NCBI GenBank assembly: GCA_049522565.1
Contig: JBEKNT010000124.1
Coordinates: 1 to 16,515, forward strand
Source: JASHVB01 sp049522565
GTDB taxonomy: Bacteria; Pseudomonadota; Alphaproteobacteria; Acetobacterales; Acetobacteraceae
Direction of reading: 5' to 3'
Length of the DNA stretch: 16,515 bases
Shown here in pieces: positions 1 through 7,390 of this stretch. The notes under the pieces were generated by a model. The model worked only from the letters and a program-made list of their open reading frames with translations. It searched no databases and was not told where the DNA came from. A program made the translations under genes and the position numbers. The number at the start of each line of letters is the position of its first letter. Position 1 is the first letter of the stretch.

Positions 1-60
1 CCGAGCAAGGGCGTTGGTCAGCAGCATCAGCGGAGGGCTGTCGGCTGGCATGGTCATCAT
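1..60 (-). CDS. 5' end of a gene overlapping the adenylating enzyme (partial)
   Basis: The minus strand reads ATG-ATG-ACC-ATG from position 60, giving MMTMPADSPPLMLLTNALAR, which stays open to the window edge. The ATG at 58-60 overlaps the TGA stop of the adenylating enzyme (57-59) as ATGA, the classic arrangement for translational coupling. Alternative in-frame ATGs follow at codons 2 and 4. Only 20 codons are visible, so no family can be assigned. A carrier protein would be the natural partner of the stand-alone adenylating enzyme, but the 20 residues neither show nor exclude this. Confidence 0.6.
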   Translation of the reverse strand, partial: MMTMPADSPPLMLLTNALAR

Positions 61-1736
61 GTCTTGCTGCACTTGGGCGTCTCCATAAGGGCACGCAAGC
101 GGGCATGGTCGGTCTTCCCGCTGCTGTTAAGGGGCCAGTCGTCAACATGGTGAATTGCCGACGGTACGGCGTATGGCGGCAACGTCCGTCGGCATGCGTC
201 GAGCATGTCGTCGATCGGTCGCGTGGTCTGGCCGACGAAGCCGACGATGCCGCGCGCCAGTCCATCGGGGCCAAGCGGCCAGGCAATCGCCGCCGCATTG
301 GCGTCGGCGGCTTGATGCAGTACTGCCTCGACCTCCTGTAGTTCCACGCGATGGCCGGCGATCTTAACCTGCCTGTCCAGCCGACCGAGAAACACGAGGC
401 CGTGTTCACGCGTGTGCCGCGCCCGATCGCCGGTGCGGTACCAGATACGGTCGTCCCAGTTGAAACGCACGAACCGCTGGTCTGTGAGGTCGGCGCGGCG
501 CCAATAACCGTCAGTGACCTGGCTGCCGGCGAGACAAAGTTCGCCCTCCTCGCCGTCTGCCGCCGGCTGGCCGGACGGATTGATCGGTAACGCATCTTGT
601 TCCGGTAGCGGTGCACCGATCGGCACCACCTCGGGCAGCGCATCCATGGCTTTGGCATCCCGCGGCAGGCGGAAGGCTGTCAGGGCGATCGTCGCTTCGG
701 TCGGGCCATAAAGGTTCTCGATCACCGCGTTTGGCGCGGCGGCCGCCCAGGCGACCGCGAGCCGCTTTGGGAGTGCCTCGCCGCAAAACAGTCCCAGGCG
801 CAGGCTGGGAAAATCGTCGGGACGCAGGGCGCGCAAGCCAAGCATCATCGCTGCGGTGGAGGGCACCGAAAACCACATTGTCAGTGCGTTCCGCCGCACG
901 AAGTCGCGCGGCGCGAACCGCGCATTGTCAGGGACACGAAACAGTGTCGCGCCGGCGCCCCAGCACAGGAACATGTCGTGGACCGACAAGTCGAAAGTCA
1001 GGTCGAACAGTTGTGTGCAGCGGTCCTCGGGCGTAGGTGCGTAGCGGGCCGCGACGCTTCGGAGATAAGGCATGACGTTGCGGTTGCGGACGAGAACGCC
1101 CTTTGGCACCCCGGTACTGCCGGAAGTGAATAGCAGGTATGCACCTTCTTCTGCGTTGCCCGGCCGGATTCCAGCAGTGTGTGTCTGGGACAGATCGCTG
1201 CGGCACAGGAATCGATGGCGTGCCATGCTCGCCCCCCAATCCGGCATCGCGACCGTATCCGGCAACAGGACCAGAACCGGTTGCGGCACGGCCTCGAGCA
1301 GGAAACGGGCATGATCGAGGTGTTTGTGGTCAACCACGAGCGCCTGCGCCTCTGCCTCGTGCATGAAGTGGGCCAGCCGTTGCGGCGGATGCCGGACATT
1401 CAGCGGCACGTAAGCGCACCGCGCGAGCAAAGCACCCAGAATGCCTGCGAAGTCGATCAGTCCACGATTGCCGAGAATGGCGCAGCGTGCCTGTCCGTCG
1501 CCGTAGCCGGCACCCATCAACCCATGGGCGATGCGTACTGCCAGTTCGTTTAATTCTCTATAGGAAACGCAACCGCCTTCCACCCAAAGTGCGGGACGAT
1601 CCGCATGCCACGTCGCGCTGCGCTGGAACAGCGCCGCAAGCGTGTCGGACGAAAATGGGTCGGTTGGCCGCGAGACAGCGCCCGTTTGGGTCGCCGCGTT
1701 GCACGCTCCAAAGCCGTCAGTTGCGAGTCGGTCCAC
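57..1736 (-). CDS. Stand-alone amino-acid adenylating enzyme (DltA-like AMP-binding ligase)
   Basis: This 559-residue member of the ANL (AMP-forming acyl/aminoacyl ligase) superfamily should activate a carboxylic acid, probably an amino acid, with ATP and pass it to a carrier-protein thiol. Visible core motifs are LLFTSGSTGVPKGV (201-214, phosphate loop), FDLSVHD (248-254, with the Asp that usually contacts an amino-acid ammonium group), LYGPTEAT (342-349), YRTGD (433-437), GRLDRQVKIAGHRVEL (451-466) and the C-terminal NSSGK with the catalytic Lys at 541. The stretch around FCGEALP (317-323) is closer to D-alanine-carrier ligases than to fatty acyl-CoA ligases. It carries no carrier or condensation domain, so it must act in trans. 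The start is GTG at 1736 with AGGA seven bases upstream; the N-terminus is about 30 residues longer than usual. It follows the carbamoyltransferase after 198 bp and overlaps the next gene by 4 bp. The substrate is not predictable by eye. Confidence 0.92.
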   Translation of the reverse strand: MDRLATDGFGACNAATQTGAVSRPTDPFSSDTLAALFQRSATWHADRPALWVEGGCVSYRELNELAVRIAHGLMGAGYGDGQARCAILGNRGLIDFAGILGALLARCAYVPLNVRHPPQRLAHFMHEAEAQALVVDHKHLDHARFLLEAVPQPVLVLLPDTVAMPDWGASMARHRFLCRSDLSQTHTAGIRPGNAEEGAYLLFTSGSTGVPKGVLVRNRNVMPYLRSVAARYAPTPEDRCTQLFDLTFDLSVHDMFLCWGAGATLFRVPDNARFAPRDFVRRNALTMWFSVPSTAAMMLGLRALRPDDFPSLRLGLFCGEALPKRLAVAWAAAAPNAVIENLYGPTEATIALTAFRLPRDAKAMDALPEVVPIGAPLPEQDALPINPSGQPAADGEEGELCLAGSQVTDGYWRRADLTDQRFVRFNWDDRIWYRTGDRARHTREHGLVFLGRLDRQVKIAGHRVELQEVEAVLHQAADANAAAIAWPLGPDGLARGIVGFVGQTTRPIDDMLDACRRTLPPYAVPSAIHHVDDWPLNSSGKTDHARLRALMETPKCSKT

Positions 1737-1869
1737 GGGCCAGTCCTAATCGTATCGGATCGCATATTTTCATCTGAAGACAACCGGTTCCATTCAGCTT
1801 CCGGTGATGCACGCAAAGGTGCAGAGCGGTGAAGGAATGATACAATCCGGTCCTGTGTCAGAACGGAAC

Positions 1870-1906
1870 GCCTCGTCACGAGGCTTGGAACCCGCGTGAC
1901 TCGCGG
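1870..1906 (-). terminator. Two adjacent short hairpins between carbamoyltransferase and adenylase genes
   Basis: Two perfect stems lie 28-64 bases downstream of the carbamoyltransferase stop: GCCTCG-TCA-CGAGGC (1870-1884) and CCGCG-TGACT-CGCGG (1892-1906). Neither has a following T-run, so they are at best weak attenuators or mRNA 3'-end stabilisers. The rest of the 198-bp gap holds no gene. Confidence 0.35.
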
Positions 1907-1934
1907 TGATCAGGCCGGTCGACTGTCCCCCGGT

Positions 1935-3683
1935 CTACGCGCGACGCGTCACCTTGGTGTTGGCAATATACAGTGCGTCAATGCCCATTTCTAAAAATGT
2001 GTTCACCGCCTCTGCTTCAGAACAGACAATTGGCTGATGGTTCACATTGTAGCTGGTGTTAAGGACAACCGGCACGCCAGTCAACGCCTTCAGCCGAGAA
2101 AGCAGGTAATGGAATGGCGCGTTGTAGCCCTGGTTGACGGTCTGGACGCGCGCAGTGCCGTCTATGTGGGTGACGGCCGGCAGCAGAGACTGCGCCTCGT
2201 CGCGCACCCGCGTCAGCATGGTCATGTAAGGGTATTCCTCGCCGGCGTTCAGGACGAAATAGCGATGCGCGTCCTCCGCGGTGACGGCGGGCGCGAAGGG
2301 ACGGTAATTTTGCCGCTTCTTGATGGCGAGGTTGATCCGGTCCTTGTTTGCGGCCTTCGACGGCAGCGCCAGCAGACTTCGATTGCCGAGAGCCCGCGCC
2401 CCGAACTCCATGCGTCCGTTGCACAGCGCAACAATTTTGTCGGCCGCGATGTCGGTGGCAGCGTCATCAAGCATCTGCACTTCGCCGGAAAACTCTTGCA
2501 GCGTCAGATCAGGGTGTCCCGCCATGACAGCGCGCACGCCGTCCAACCGGGGCGACGGGCCAAAGAATGGCATGACGCCAGGCATGCGTAGCGGCTTGCC
2601 ACGGGCGAACACGCAGGCAGCGGCGGCACCGAGTGCGGTACCCTCGTCGCCCGAGGCGTAGGCGACGTGGATCCGCTCGAACATGGCGCTGGACCGCAGC
2701 TCGCCGATCGCCGCGCAATTCTCGGCACAACCGCCACTCAGCACGAGGTTCGTCGCCTTGGTCTGCTTCTGGTAATGGCCACAGATATGAAACAACGCCT
2801 CGGTGAAGCGCTGTTGCAGCGCCGCGCTGATGTCGGCACGTTCCTGATGCGCGCAGTTCCTTCCGTCGATCCCAATCCCGTGTTCGAGCGCCGTCGCACT
2901 GGCACTGAAGAACAGCCCTTCCGCGAAGCCGCGGTTCAGCGTCAGGCTGGGAATTTCCACCCCGCCGTCCGGCCCAAGTCGGATCGCCGACCGGAAGAAC
3001 GCGCGATAGCGCTCCGGATCGCCGAAGCTGGCCAGACCCATGACCTTGTATTCGTCTTCGTTGAAGGCATAACCAAGGAATTGCGTTACCAAAGAGTAGA
3101 AAATGCCCAGCGACTGCGTTATCGGGTAACGCGCGAGGCGGGTGATCGTGGGACCCTCGCACAGATAGACCGACGTCGCAGAGATCTCGCCCGCCGCATC
3201 CATCACCACTGCCAGGCATCGTTCGAAGTCACTGCTCGCCAGGGCGGCGTGCAAATGGGCATCGTGATGGTCCGTAGGATGGAAACGCGTGGCGTCCCCG
3301 GCGCAAAACCGGCTTCTCAGCATGCCAAAAACCGCGTCCGGCGACAGGCACTCCTGCCAATAGGCGCGCGCGAGTTCTTCCGACGCGTAGACCGGCCGGT
3401 ACCGTCCAAAGCTGAAATTGCCGCAAACGTCCTGCACCTCTTCCAGCGTCGTATCGGCGGCGTCCAGGCAGTACTGGACCGCTTGGAATGGAAAGACACC
3501 ACTTTTTTTGACCCGATCGAACCGCTCTTCCGACGCCGCGGCGATCACCTGTCCGTCCCGCAGCAGTACGGCCGACGCATCCATCCCTTGCACGACACGC
3601 GATTCGCCCGCCATTTGCACCGGGAAATACCGCTCGAGGAAGCCGGTAACGTTGGCCAGACCGGCAATCCCCAAGGTAAGCAT
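1935..3683 (-). CDS. Carbamoyltransferase, NodU/CmcH/TobZ family
   Basis: A 582-residue O-carbamoyltransferase of the family that uses carbamoyl phosphate and ATP to make carbamoyl-AMP and then transfers the carbamoyl group to a hydroxyl of a sugar or natural product. The N-terminal Kae1-like domain has GIAG near the start, SEERFDRVKKSG (51-62), a His-rich DHHDAH site (138-143), EDEYKVMGLASFGDP (209-223) and LVLSGGCAENCAA (313-325). The C-terminal domain shows GRMEFGARALGNRS (423-436), RPFAPAV (461-467), DGTARVQTV (508-516) and VPVVLNTSYNV (537-547). Length and motif order are normal for the family. The ATG at 3681-3683 is preceded by GGGAG nine bases upstream. The acceptor is unknown; the adjacent adenylating enzyme suggests a shared tailoring pathway, not a nodulation factor, because no nod genes are visible. 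The stop is TAG. Confidence 0.95.
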   Translation of the reverse strand: MLTLGIAGLANVTGFLERYFPVQMAGESRVVQGMDASAVLLRDGQVIAAASEERFDRVKKSGVFPFQAVQYCLDAADTTLEEVQDVCGNFSFGRYRPVYASEELARAYWQECLSPDAVFGMLRSRFCAGDATRFHPTDHHDAHLHAALASSDFERCLAVVMDAAGEISATSVYLCEGPTITRLARYPITQSLGIFYSLVTQFLGYAFNEDEYKVMGLASFGDPERYRAFFRSAIRLGPDGGVEIPSLTLNRGFAEGLFFSASATALEHGIGIDGRNCAHQERADISAALQQRFTEALFHICGHYQKQTKATNLVLSGGCAENCAAIGELRSSAMFERIHVAYASGDEGTALGAAAACVFARGKPLRMPGVMPFFGPSPRLDGVRAVMAGHPDLTLQEFSGEVQMLDDAATDIAADKIVALCNGRMEFGARALGNRSLLALPSKAANKDRINLAIKKRQNYRPFAPAVTAEDAHRYFVLNAGEEYPYMTMLTRVRDEAQSLLPAVTHIDGTARVQTVNQGYNAPFHYLLSRLKALTGVPVVLNTSYNVNHQPIVCSEAEAVNTFLEMGIDALYIANTKVTRRA

Positions 3684-3831
3684 GACCTCTATCTCCCGTG
3701 CACGCGGCAGGCATCTGCTCTATTGCCAGAGCAAGACTAAAGAGGTACCGCAACGGGGCAGAGGGGCAAGGGGAAGTTGCCGCTCTCACGGGGCATTGAT
3801 GGTCCGCGGCGCGCCTCACGCGCGCGCGAGC
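3684..3831 (-). promoter_or_regulatory. Upstream region of the carbamoyltransferase gene with a small hairpin
   Basis: The 148-bp gap holds a perfect 6-bp stem, TGCTCT-ATTGCC-AGAGCA (3716-3733), about 33 bases upstream of the carbamoyltransferase ATG, and a pyrimidine-rich run on the coding strand. It could be an operator or 5'-leader hairpin. No convincing -35/-10 pair was found. Confidence 0.25.
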
Positions 3832-4044
3832 CTATCCCTCATCGAGCGTGAAACCAGCCTTCAACGTAACTTGATAGTGCTGGATCCGGCCGTTCTCGAT
3901 CTCGCCGCGCATCTGGATCACTTCGAACCAGCGCAGATTACGCAATGTCTTCGCGGCACGGGAGATGGCAACGTCGATTGCATCCGCGTGGCTCGTCGGC
4001 GAGGACCCGACCAACTCGACGAGTTTGTACACGTGATCGGCCAT
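3832..4044 (-). CDS. Dodecin family flavin-binding protein
   Basis: A 70-residue protein with the full dodecin pattern: HVYKLVELVGSSPTS at the N-terminus, a single helix with AI..AI.RA..TLRN, then LRWFEV (37-42) with the Trp that stacks on flavin in dodecins, G.I.NG.I.HYQVTLKAGF and an acidic tail. Dodecins form dodecameric spheres that store or buffer flavin in the cytoplasm. The frame is open for 16 more codons upstream, but the ATG at 4042-4044 is preferred: it has GGAGAA (4051-4056) at proper spacing and gives the usual family length. No operon partner is evident, since 148 bp separates it from the carbamoyltransferase and 242 bp from the rhodanese. Confidence 0.94.
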   Translation of the reverse strand: MADHVYKLVELVGSSPTSHADAIDVAISRAAKTLRNLRWFEVIQMRGEIENGRIQHYQVTLKAGFTLDEG

Positions 4045-4286
4045 GACTATTTCTCCACATAACGTCATCGCCATAACCACCACGCCGGGCATTGGTGGCC
4101 GCCGCGGCGATCACCCCTGCGCGCGGCCACACGCGATCGAGAGATATGTCACTCCGGGCAGGGACGAATCCCGCCCGCTCAGCCCCGCATGCCTGTCAAG
4201 TGGACGACACTATAAAGCAACGTGGACGGCAGTGGTTACCCCAACCCATCCTCAGCGGCGCTGCGGGACGGGCGATAGCACAATGT

Positions 4287-4688
4287 TCAGTCGCGCGGCT
4301 TCGGCGGTTCCACCGGACCACCGGCCTTTCGCCACGCGCCAAAGCCACCTTCGATATGCGCAACGTTCTCCAGCCCCATGTCTTGCGCGGTCTTCGCCGC
4401 CAGCGCCGAACGCCACCCTCCGGCACAGAAGAAGACGAAGCGCTTGTCTTCGGCGAAAATCGGCTTGTGGTACGGACTTTCGGGATCGATCCAGAACTCC
4501 AGCATGCCGCGGGTGCAGGGAAATGCGCCGGGCATCTTGCCCTCGCGCTCCAGCTCGCGCGGATCGCGCAGGTCGACGAATACCACGTCGCCATCACCGT
4601 GCAGGGCGACAGCCTCCGCCGGAGTCAGCGTCTGGATTTCGGCATTGGCCTCGGCCAGGAGCTGCTTGAAGCCTTTCTTGATATGCAT
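4287..4688 (-). CDS. Rhodanese-like domain protein
   Basis: A 133-residue single-domain rhodanese. The domain runs from about residue 18 (IQTLTPAEAV) through VVFVDLRDPRELEREGKMPGA (35-55) to the active loop CAGGWRS, with the candidate persulfide-carrying Cys at 88, and ends with the conserved HIEGGFGAWRKAGGPV (111-126). Such proteins move sulfane sulfur from thiosulfate or a persulfide to an acceptor. The loop lies in a normal rhodanese context, so the enzyme is probably active. There is no signal peptide, so it is cytoplasmic. The ATG at 4686-4688 has GAGG seven bases upstream. A 76-bp gap separates it from the glycosyltransferase gene upstream, so the two may be co-transcribed. Confidence 0.93.
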   Translation of the reverse strand: MHIKKGFKQLLAEANAEIQTLTPAEAVALHGDGDVVFVDLRDPRELEREGKMPGAFPCTRGMLEFWIDPESPYHKPIFAEDKRFVFFCAGGWRSALAAKTAQDMGLENVAHIEGGFGAWRKAGGPVEPPKPRD

Positions 4689-4764
4689 GGGTTGCCTCGT
4701 TCGCTGCGATGTTGCCGAATGGGAACAGGGTGCGTTACGGCCGACGCTTTATCGCGGTTGAGTG

Positions 4765-5874
4765 CTACAGGCGCGCTCGCTCCAACTGCTGCGCCGCTGC
4801 CGCGACGGAAGTCGCCGACGGCAGTGCCGTTCTGGCGGAAGCTTGCTGTGTCGGAAGCCGTGCGCCAGGTGGCGGGAGGCCAAGATAGATCAGCCGCTTG
4901 AACTCCTTCCGGCCGCGCGCGACCGAATCCAAAATCAATCCGGCAGCGCAGGACACGAACGACAGCAGAACAAGCCCGGTTGCCAGTACCGCTGTAGGAA
5001 GCCTTGGCACCAGCCCCGTACGGAAATATTCACTGACCACCGGCAGTCCAAGCGCTATGCCGCCAGCCAGAAGAAGCATGCCGGCAGCACCGAAGAACTG
5101 TAGCGGCCGCTCTTCCTTGACCAGAGTCAGGATCGTGAACAGGATCCTGGCGCCGTCCGAATAAGTGCGCAATTTCGAGGTCGATCCAGGCGGCCGCTCG
5201 CGGTACTGCGAGGCAATTTCTCCAATCGGCATACGCAACTCGAGAGCGTGGATGGTAAACTCCGTCTCGGTTTCGAAGCCGCTCGCAAGGGCGGGAAAGG
5301 ACTTCACGAACCGGCGGCTGAACACGCGATAGCCGGAAAGCATGTCGGTGATGCGGTTGCCGAAAATCCATCGAACGATGCCGGTCAGCAATGCATTCCC
5401 GGACCGGTGACCGCGGCGGTAGGCAGCTTCCTGATCGGATACTCTGGTCGCGGTCACCATATCGAGCAGATTGTTCACCAGCAGCCGCACCATCTCGGGC
5501 GCTGCGGCGGCGTCGTAGGTGTTGTCGCCATCGACCAGGATATAAACATCGGCGTCCACGTCTGCGAACATCCGACGGATGACATTCCCCTTGCCTTGCA
5601 TCGTCTCGTGGCGCACGACCGCGCCGGCGGTTCGCGCTGCGTCGACGGTCTGGTCGCTGGAGTTGTTGTCATAGACATAGACGGTGGCGCCGGGAAGGCT
5701 TGCGGAGAAATCCGCAACCACGTGCGCGATCGATCTCGCCTCGTTATGGCACGGCACGAGGATGGCAATCTCAAGGCCCGCATAACGCGGGTCGTCGGGG
5801 ACCAATTGGCGCCGCGAGTCGAATGCGATCTCGATCGCCGGCGAGTCGTTCAGCATGCCCGCTTCAGCGGCCAT
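4765..5874 (-). CDS. Family 2 glycosyltransferase with two C-terminal membrane segments
   Basis: A GT-A fold glycosyltransferase of about 369 residues. Starting from the ATG at 5874, the nucleotide-sugar site begins at AILVPCHNEA (about 37-46), followed by VYVYDNNSSDQT, MQGKGN (92-97) and the metal-binding DGD (115-117). The later GYRVFSRRF and FETETEFTIHA segments and the STSKLRTYSDG block are typical of polyprenyl-phosphate-sugar synthase-like GT2 enzymes. Two hydrophobic segments at about 259-282 and 292-317 anchor the C-terminus in the inner membrane. This suggests transfer to a lipid carrier or membrane glycan; donor and acceptor are unknown. The start is uncertain: in-frame candidates are GTG 5904, ATG 5874 and ATG 5856, none with a strong ribosome site, while a strong site sits just upstream on a mini-ORF in another frame. 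Confidence 0.88.
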   Translation of the reverse strand: MAAEAGMLNDSPAIEIAFDSRRQLVPDDPRYAGLEIAILVPCHNEARSIAHVVADFSASLPGATVYVYDNNSSDQTVDAARTAGAVVRHETMQGKGNVIRRMFADVDADVYILVDGDNTYDAAAAPEMVRLLVNNLLDMVTATRVSDQEAAYRRGHRSGNALLTGIVRWIFGNRITDMLSGYRVFSRRFVKSFPALASGFETETEFTIHALELRMPIGEIASQYRERPPGSTSKLRTYSDGARILFTILTLVKEERPLQFFGAAGMLLLAGGIALGLPVVSEYFRTGLVPRLPTAVLATGLVLLSFVSCAAGLILDSVARGRKEFKRLIYLGLPPPGARLPTQQASARTALPSATSVAAAAQQLERARL

Positions 5875-5923
5875 GCGACCGACCTGCAGCCACCAGCAAT
5901 GCACGGCAATCCGCAGCTTTCAT
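5864..5923 (-). CDS. Possible 19-residue leader mini-ORF upstream of the glycosyltransferase
   Basis: The ATG at 5921-5923 is preceded by GAGGGAGAG at ideal spacing, the strongest ribosome site near the glycosyltransferase. It opens MKAADCRALLVAAGRSHGR and stops at TGA 5864-5866, seven bases before an in-frame glycosyltransferase ATG (5856) and just past another (5874). Either it is a translationally coupled leader, or a one-base change has split off the true N-terminus of the glycosyltransferase. Both are inferences. Confidence 0.3.
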   Translation of the reverse strand: MKAADCRALLVAAGRSHGR

Positions 5924-6004
5924 CGCACTCTCCCTCGCAGCGTGAACCCGGCATACGCCGCTCGATACTGAAAGCGTAGATGGTGCCGCCGCAGCCTCGC
6001 CGCG

Positions 6005-7264
6005 CTATTCCGCTGCCAGCCCGGGGACGAACGCCGCCACCTCGGCGCGTTCGGCACTGGGCATCGGCTGCGGCCACCAGCGGTCCTCCCACTCCGCGAA
6101 CAACGGCTTCAGCTTCGGCATGACCTGCTCCGCAAACAGCTTCGTGTTGTACTTCGCCAACTCCTTGCCCATGTTGCCGAATTGCAGCAGCAGCATCAGG
6201 TGACCGACATTCAGTTCGGTCGCCACCTCGGTGAGTTGCGCCACCACCTCGTCGGGCGAGCCGATAATCACGTAGCCGAGATCGACAATATCTTTCATCG
6301 CGGTTGCCCGCATCCGAGCTCGCGCGCTGCTGGCGGCGGCGCGGCCGACCTGGCTCTCGATGCCGGCGCGTTGCGTCGCCTCGGTGACGTAGCCGGGTGG
6401 CGTCGCCCACATCGGGTCGGTGTGCAGGCAACGACCGTAGAAATATTCGGCGGGTTCGCGATACATCTCCCAGGCTTTCTCGCGCGTTTCCGCCACGCCG
6501 ACGAATTGCAGGAAGCCGGCGCGATACGGATTACGGTCTTTGCCGAGTCGCGCCATCTCACCCCAGAAACCGTCCATCGTCGCCTTGCCGTCCTTGTAGC
6601 CGAAATAGGACAGATAGGCGTACACATAGTCCATGCGTGCGCACCACTGCCAGGTTTCCACCGAGCCGCCGCCGGGAATCCACACCGGGGGATGCGGGCG
6701 CTGGATCGGTCGCGGCCAAATATTCACATAGCGCTGTTGGTTGTAGCGGCCGTTGAACGCGAACGTGTCCGGTTCCTGCCAGGCGCGCATCACCAGGTCA
6801 TGCGCTTCCAGATAGCGCTCGCGCAGCAACGACGGGTTCTGCGCATAGGCGTAGCAGGTGTCCATCGGCGTGCCGACCGGGAATCCGGCGATCAGCCGAC
6901 CGCCGGAGATCACGTCGATCATGGCGAATTCTTCGGCGACGCGGGTCGGGGGATTGTACAGCGCGAGCGAATTGCCCATCACGCAGATCACCGTGTCGCG
7001 GGTGCGGCGCGACAACGCCGAGGCGATCAGGTTGGGCGACGGCATCAGTCCATAACCGTTGGAGTGGTGCTCGTTGCAGCACACCGCATCGAAGCCGCAG
7101 TCGGCGGCGTACTCCATCTCGTCCATGAAGTCGTTGTACATGAGATGCGCACGCTTCGGGTCGAACAGCGTCGAGTGGATATCCACCCACACCGAATGGT
7201 GCTTGTCGCGGAAATCGTCCGGCAGCTCGGTATAGGGCATCAGGTGGAACCATAGCAGCTTCAT
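6005..7264 (-). CDS. LLM-class flavin-dependent oxidoreductase (luciferase-like monooxygenase)
   Basis: A 419-residue TIM-barrel protein of the bacterial luciferase-like family, which uses reduced FMN or F420 to oxidise or reduce organic substrates. The signature appears as a first strand LLWFHLMPY, then GFDAVCCNEHHSNGYG (57-72) with the EHH cluster, PNLIASALS, VAEEFAMIDVISGGRLIAGFPVG (109-131) and, late in the protein, VIIGSPDEVVAQLTE. It is longer than the common 330-370-residue forms because of a central insertion (MWATPPGYV region) and a tail after PKLKPLFAEWED. There is no signal peptide. The ATG at 7262-7264 has GAGGA about 12 bases upstream, a little far. It is transcribed in the same direction as btuB but is separated from it by a double hairpin, so it may have its own promoter. 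The substrate cannot be inferred. Confidence 0.93.
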   Translation of the reverse strand: MKLLWFHLMPYTELPDDFRDKHHSVWVDIHSTLFDPKRAHLMYNDFMDEMEYAADCGFDAVCCNEHHSNGYGLMPSPNLIASALSRRTRDTVICVMGNSLALYNPPTRVAEEFAMIDVISGGRLIAGFPVGTPMDTCYAYAQNPSLLRERYLEAHDLVMRAWQEPDTFAFNGRYNQQRYVNIWPRPIQRPHPPVWIPGGGSVETWQWCARMDYVYAYLSYFGYKDGKATMDGFWGEMARLGKDRNPYRAGFLQFVGVAETREKAWEMYREPAEYFYGRCLHTDPMWATPPGYVTEATQRAGIESQVGRAAASSARARMRATAMKDIVDLGYVIIGSPDEVVAQLTEVATELNVGHLMLLLQFGNMGKELAKYNTKLFAEQVMPKLKPLFAEWEDRWWPQPMPSAERAEVAAFVPGLAAE

Positions 7265-7338
7265 GACGGGATCCGTTCCTCGCTGGAGCGCGGTGCGCGA
7301 TACTCGCGAGTATGCCTGGAAAACCGCCGTCGCGTAAA

Positions 7339-7376
7339 CCTCTCCCGCAAGGCGGGAGAGGTCGGCGCAAGGCGCC
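7339..7376 (-). terminator. Double hairpin downstream of btuB (terminator or intergenic repeat)
   Basis: Two perfect stems with the same three-base loop: CCTCTCCCGC-AAG-GCGGGAGAGG (7339-7361) and GGCGC-AAG-GCGCC (7364-7376). They begin 15 bases past the btuB stop in its direction of transcription, and the larger stem is followed on that strand by TTTACG. This fits a terminator for btuB. The paired-hairpin shape also resembles dispersed intergenic palindromes known from many proteobacteria. Confidence 0.55.
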
Positions 7377-7390
7377 GGGTGAGGGTCCCG

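Noticed and set aside
2667..3740. 357-codon plus-strand open frame opposite the carbamoyltransferase
   Set aside because: The carbamoyltransferase motifs on the minus strand are unambiguous; the plus frame is a high-GC shadow.
4045..4092. 16-residue extension of dodecin
   Set aside because: The internal ATG has GGAGAA at correct spacing and yields the typical 70-residue dodecin.
4194..4199. TTGACA on the minus strand as a dodecin promoter
   Set aside because: No acceptable -10 lies 16-18 bases downstream; only GC-rich sequence is found there.
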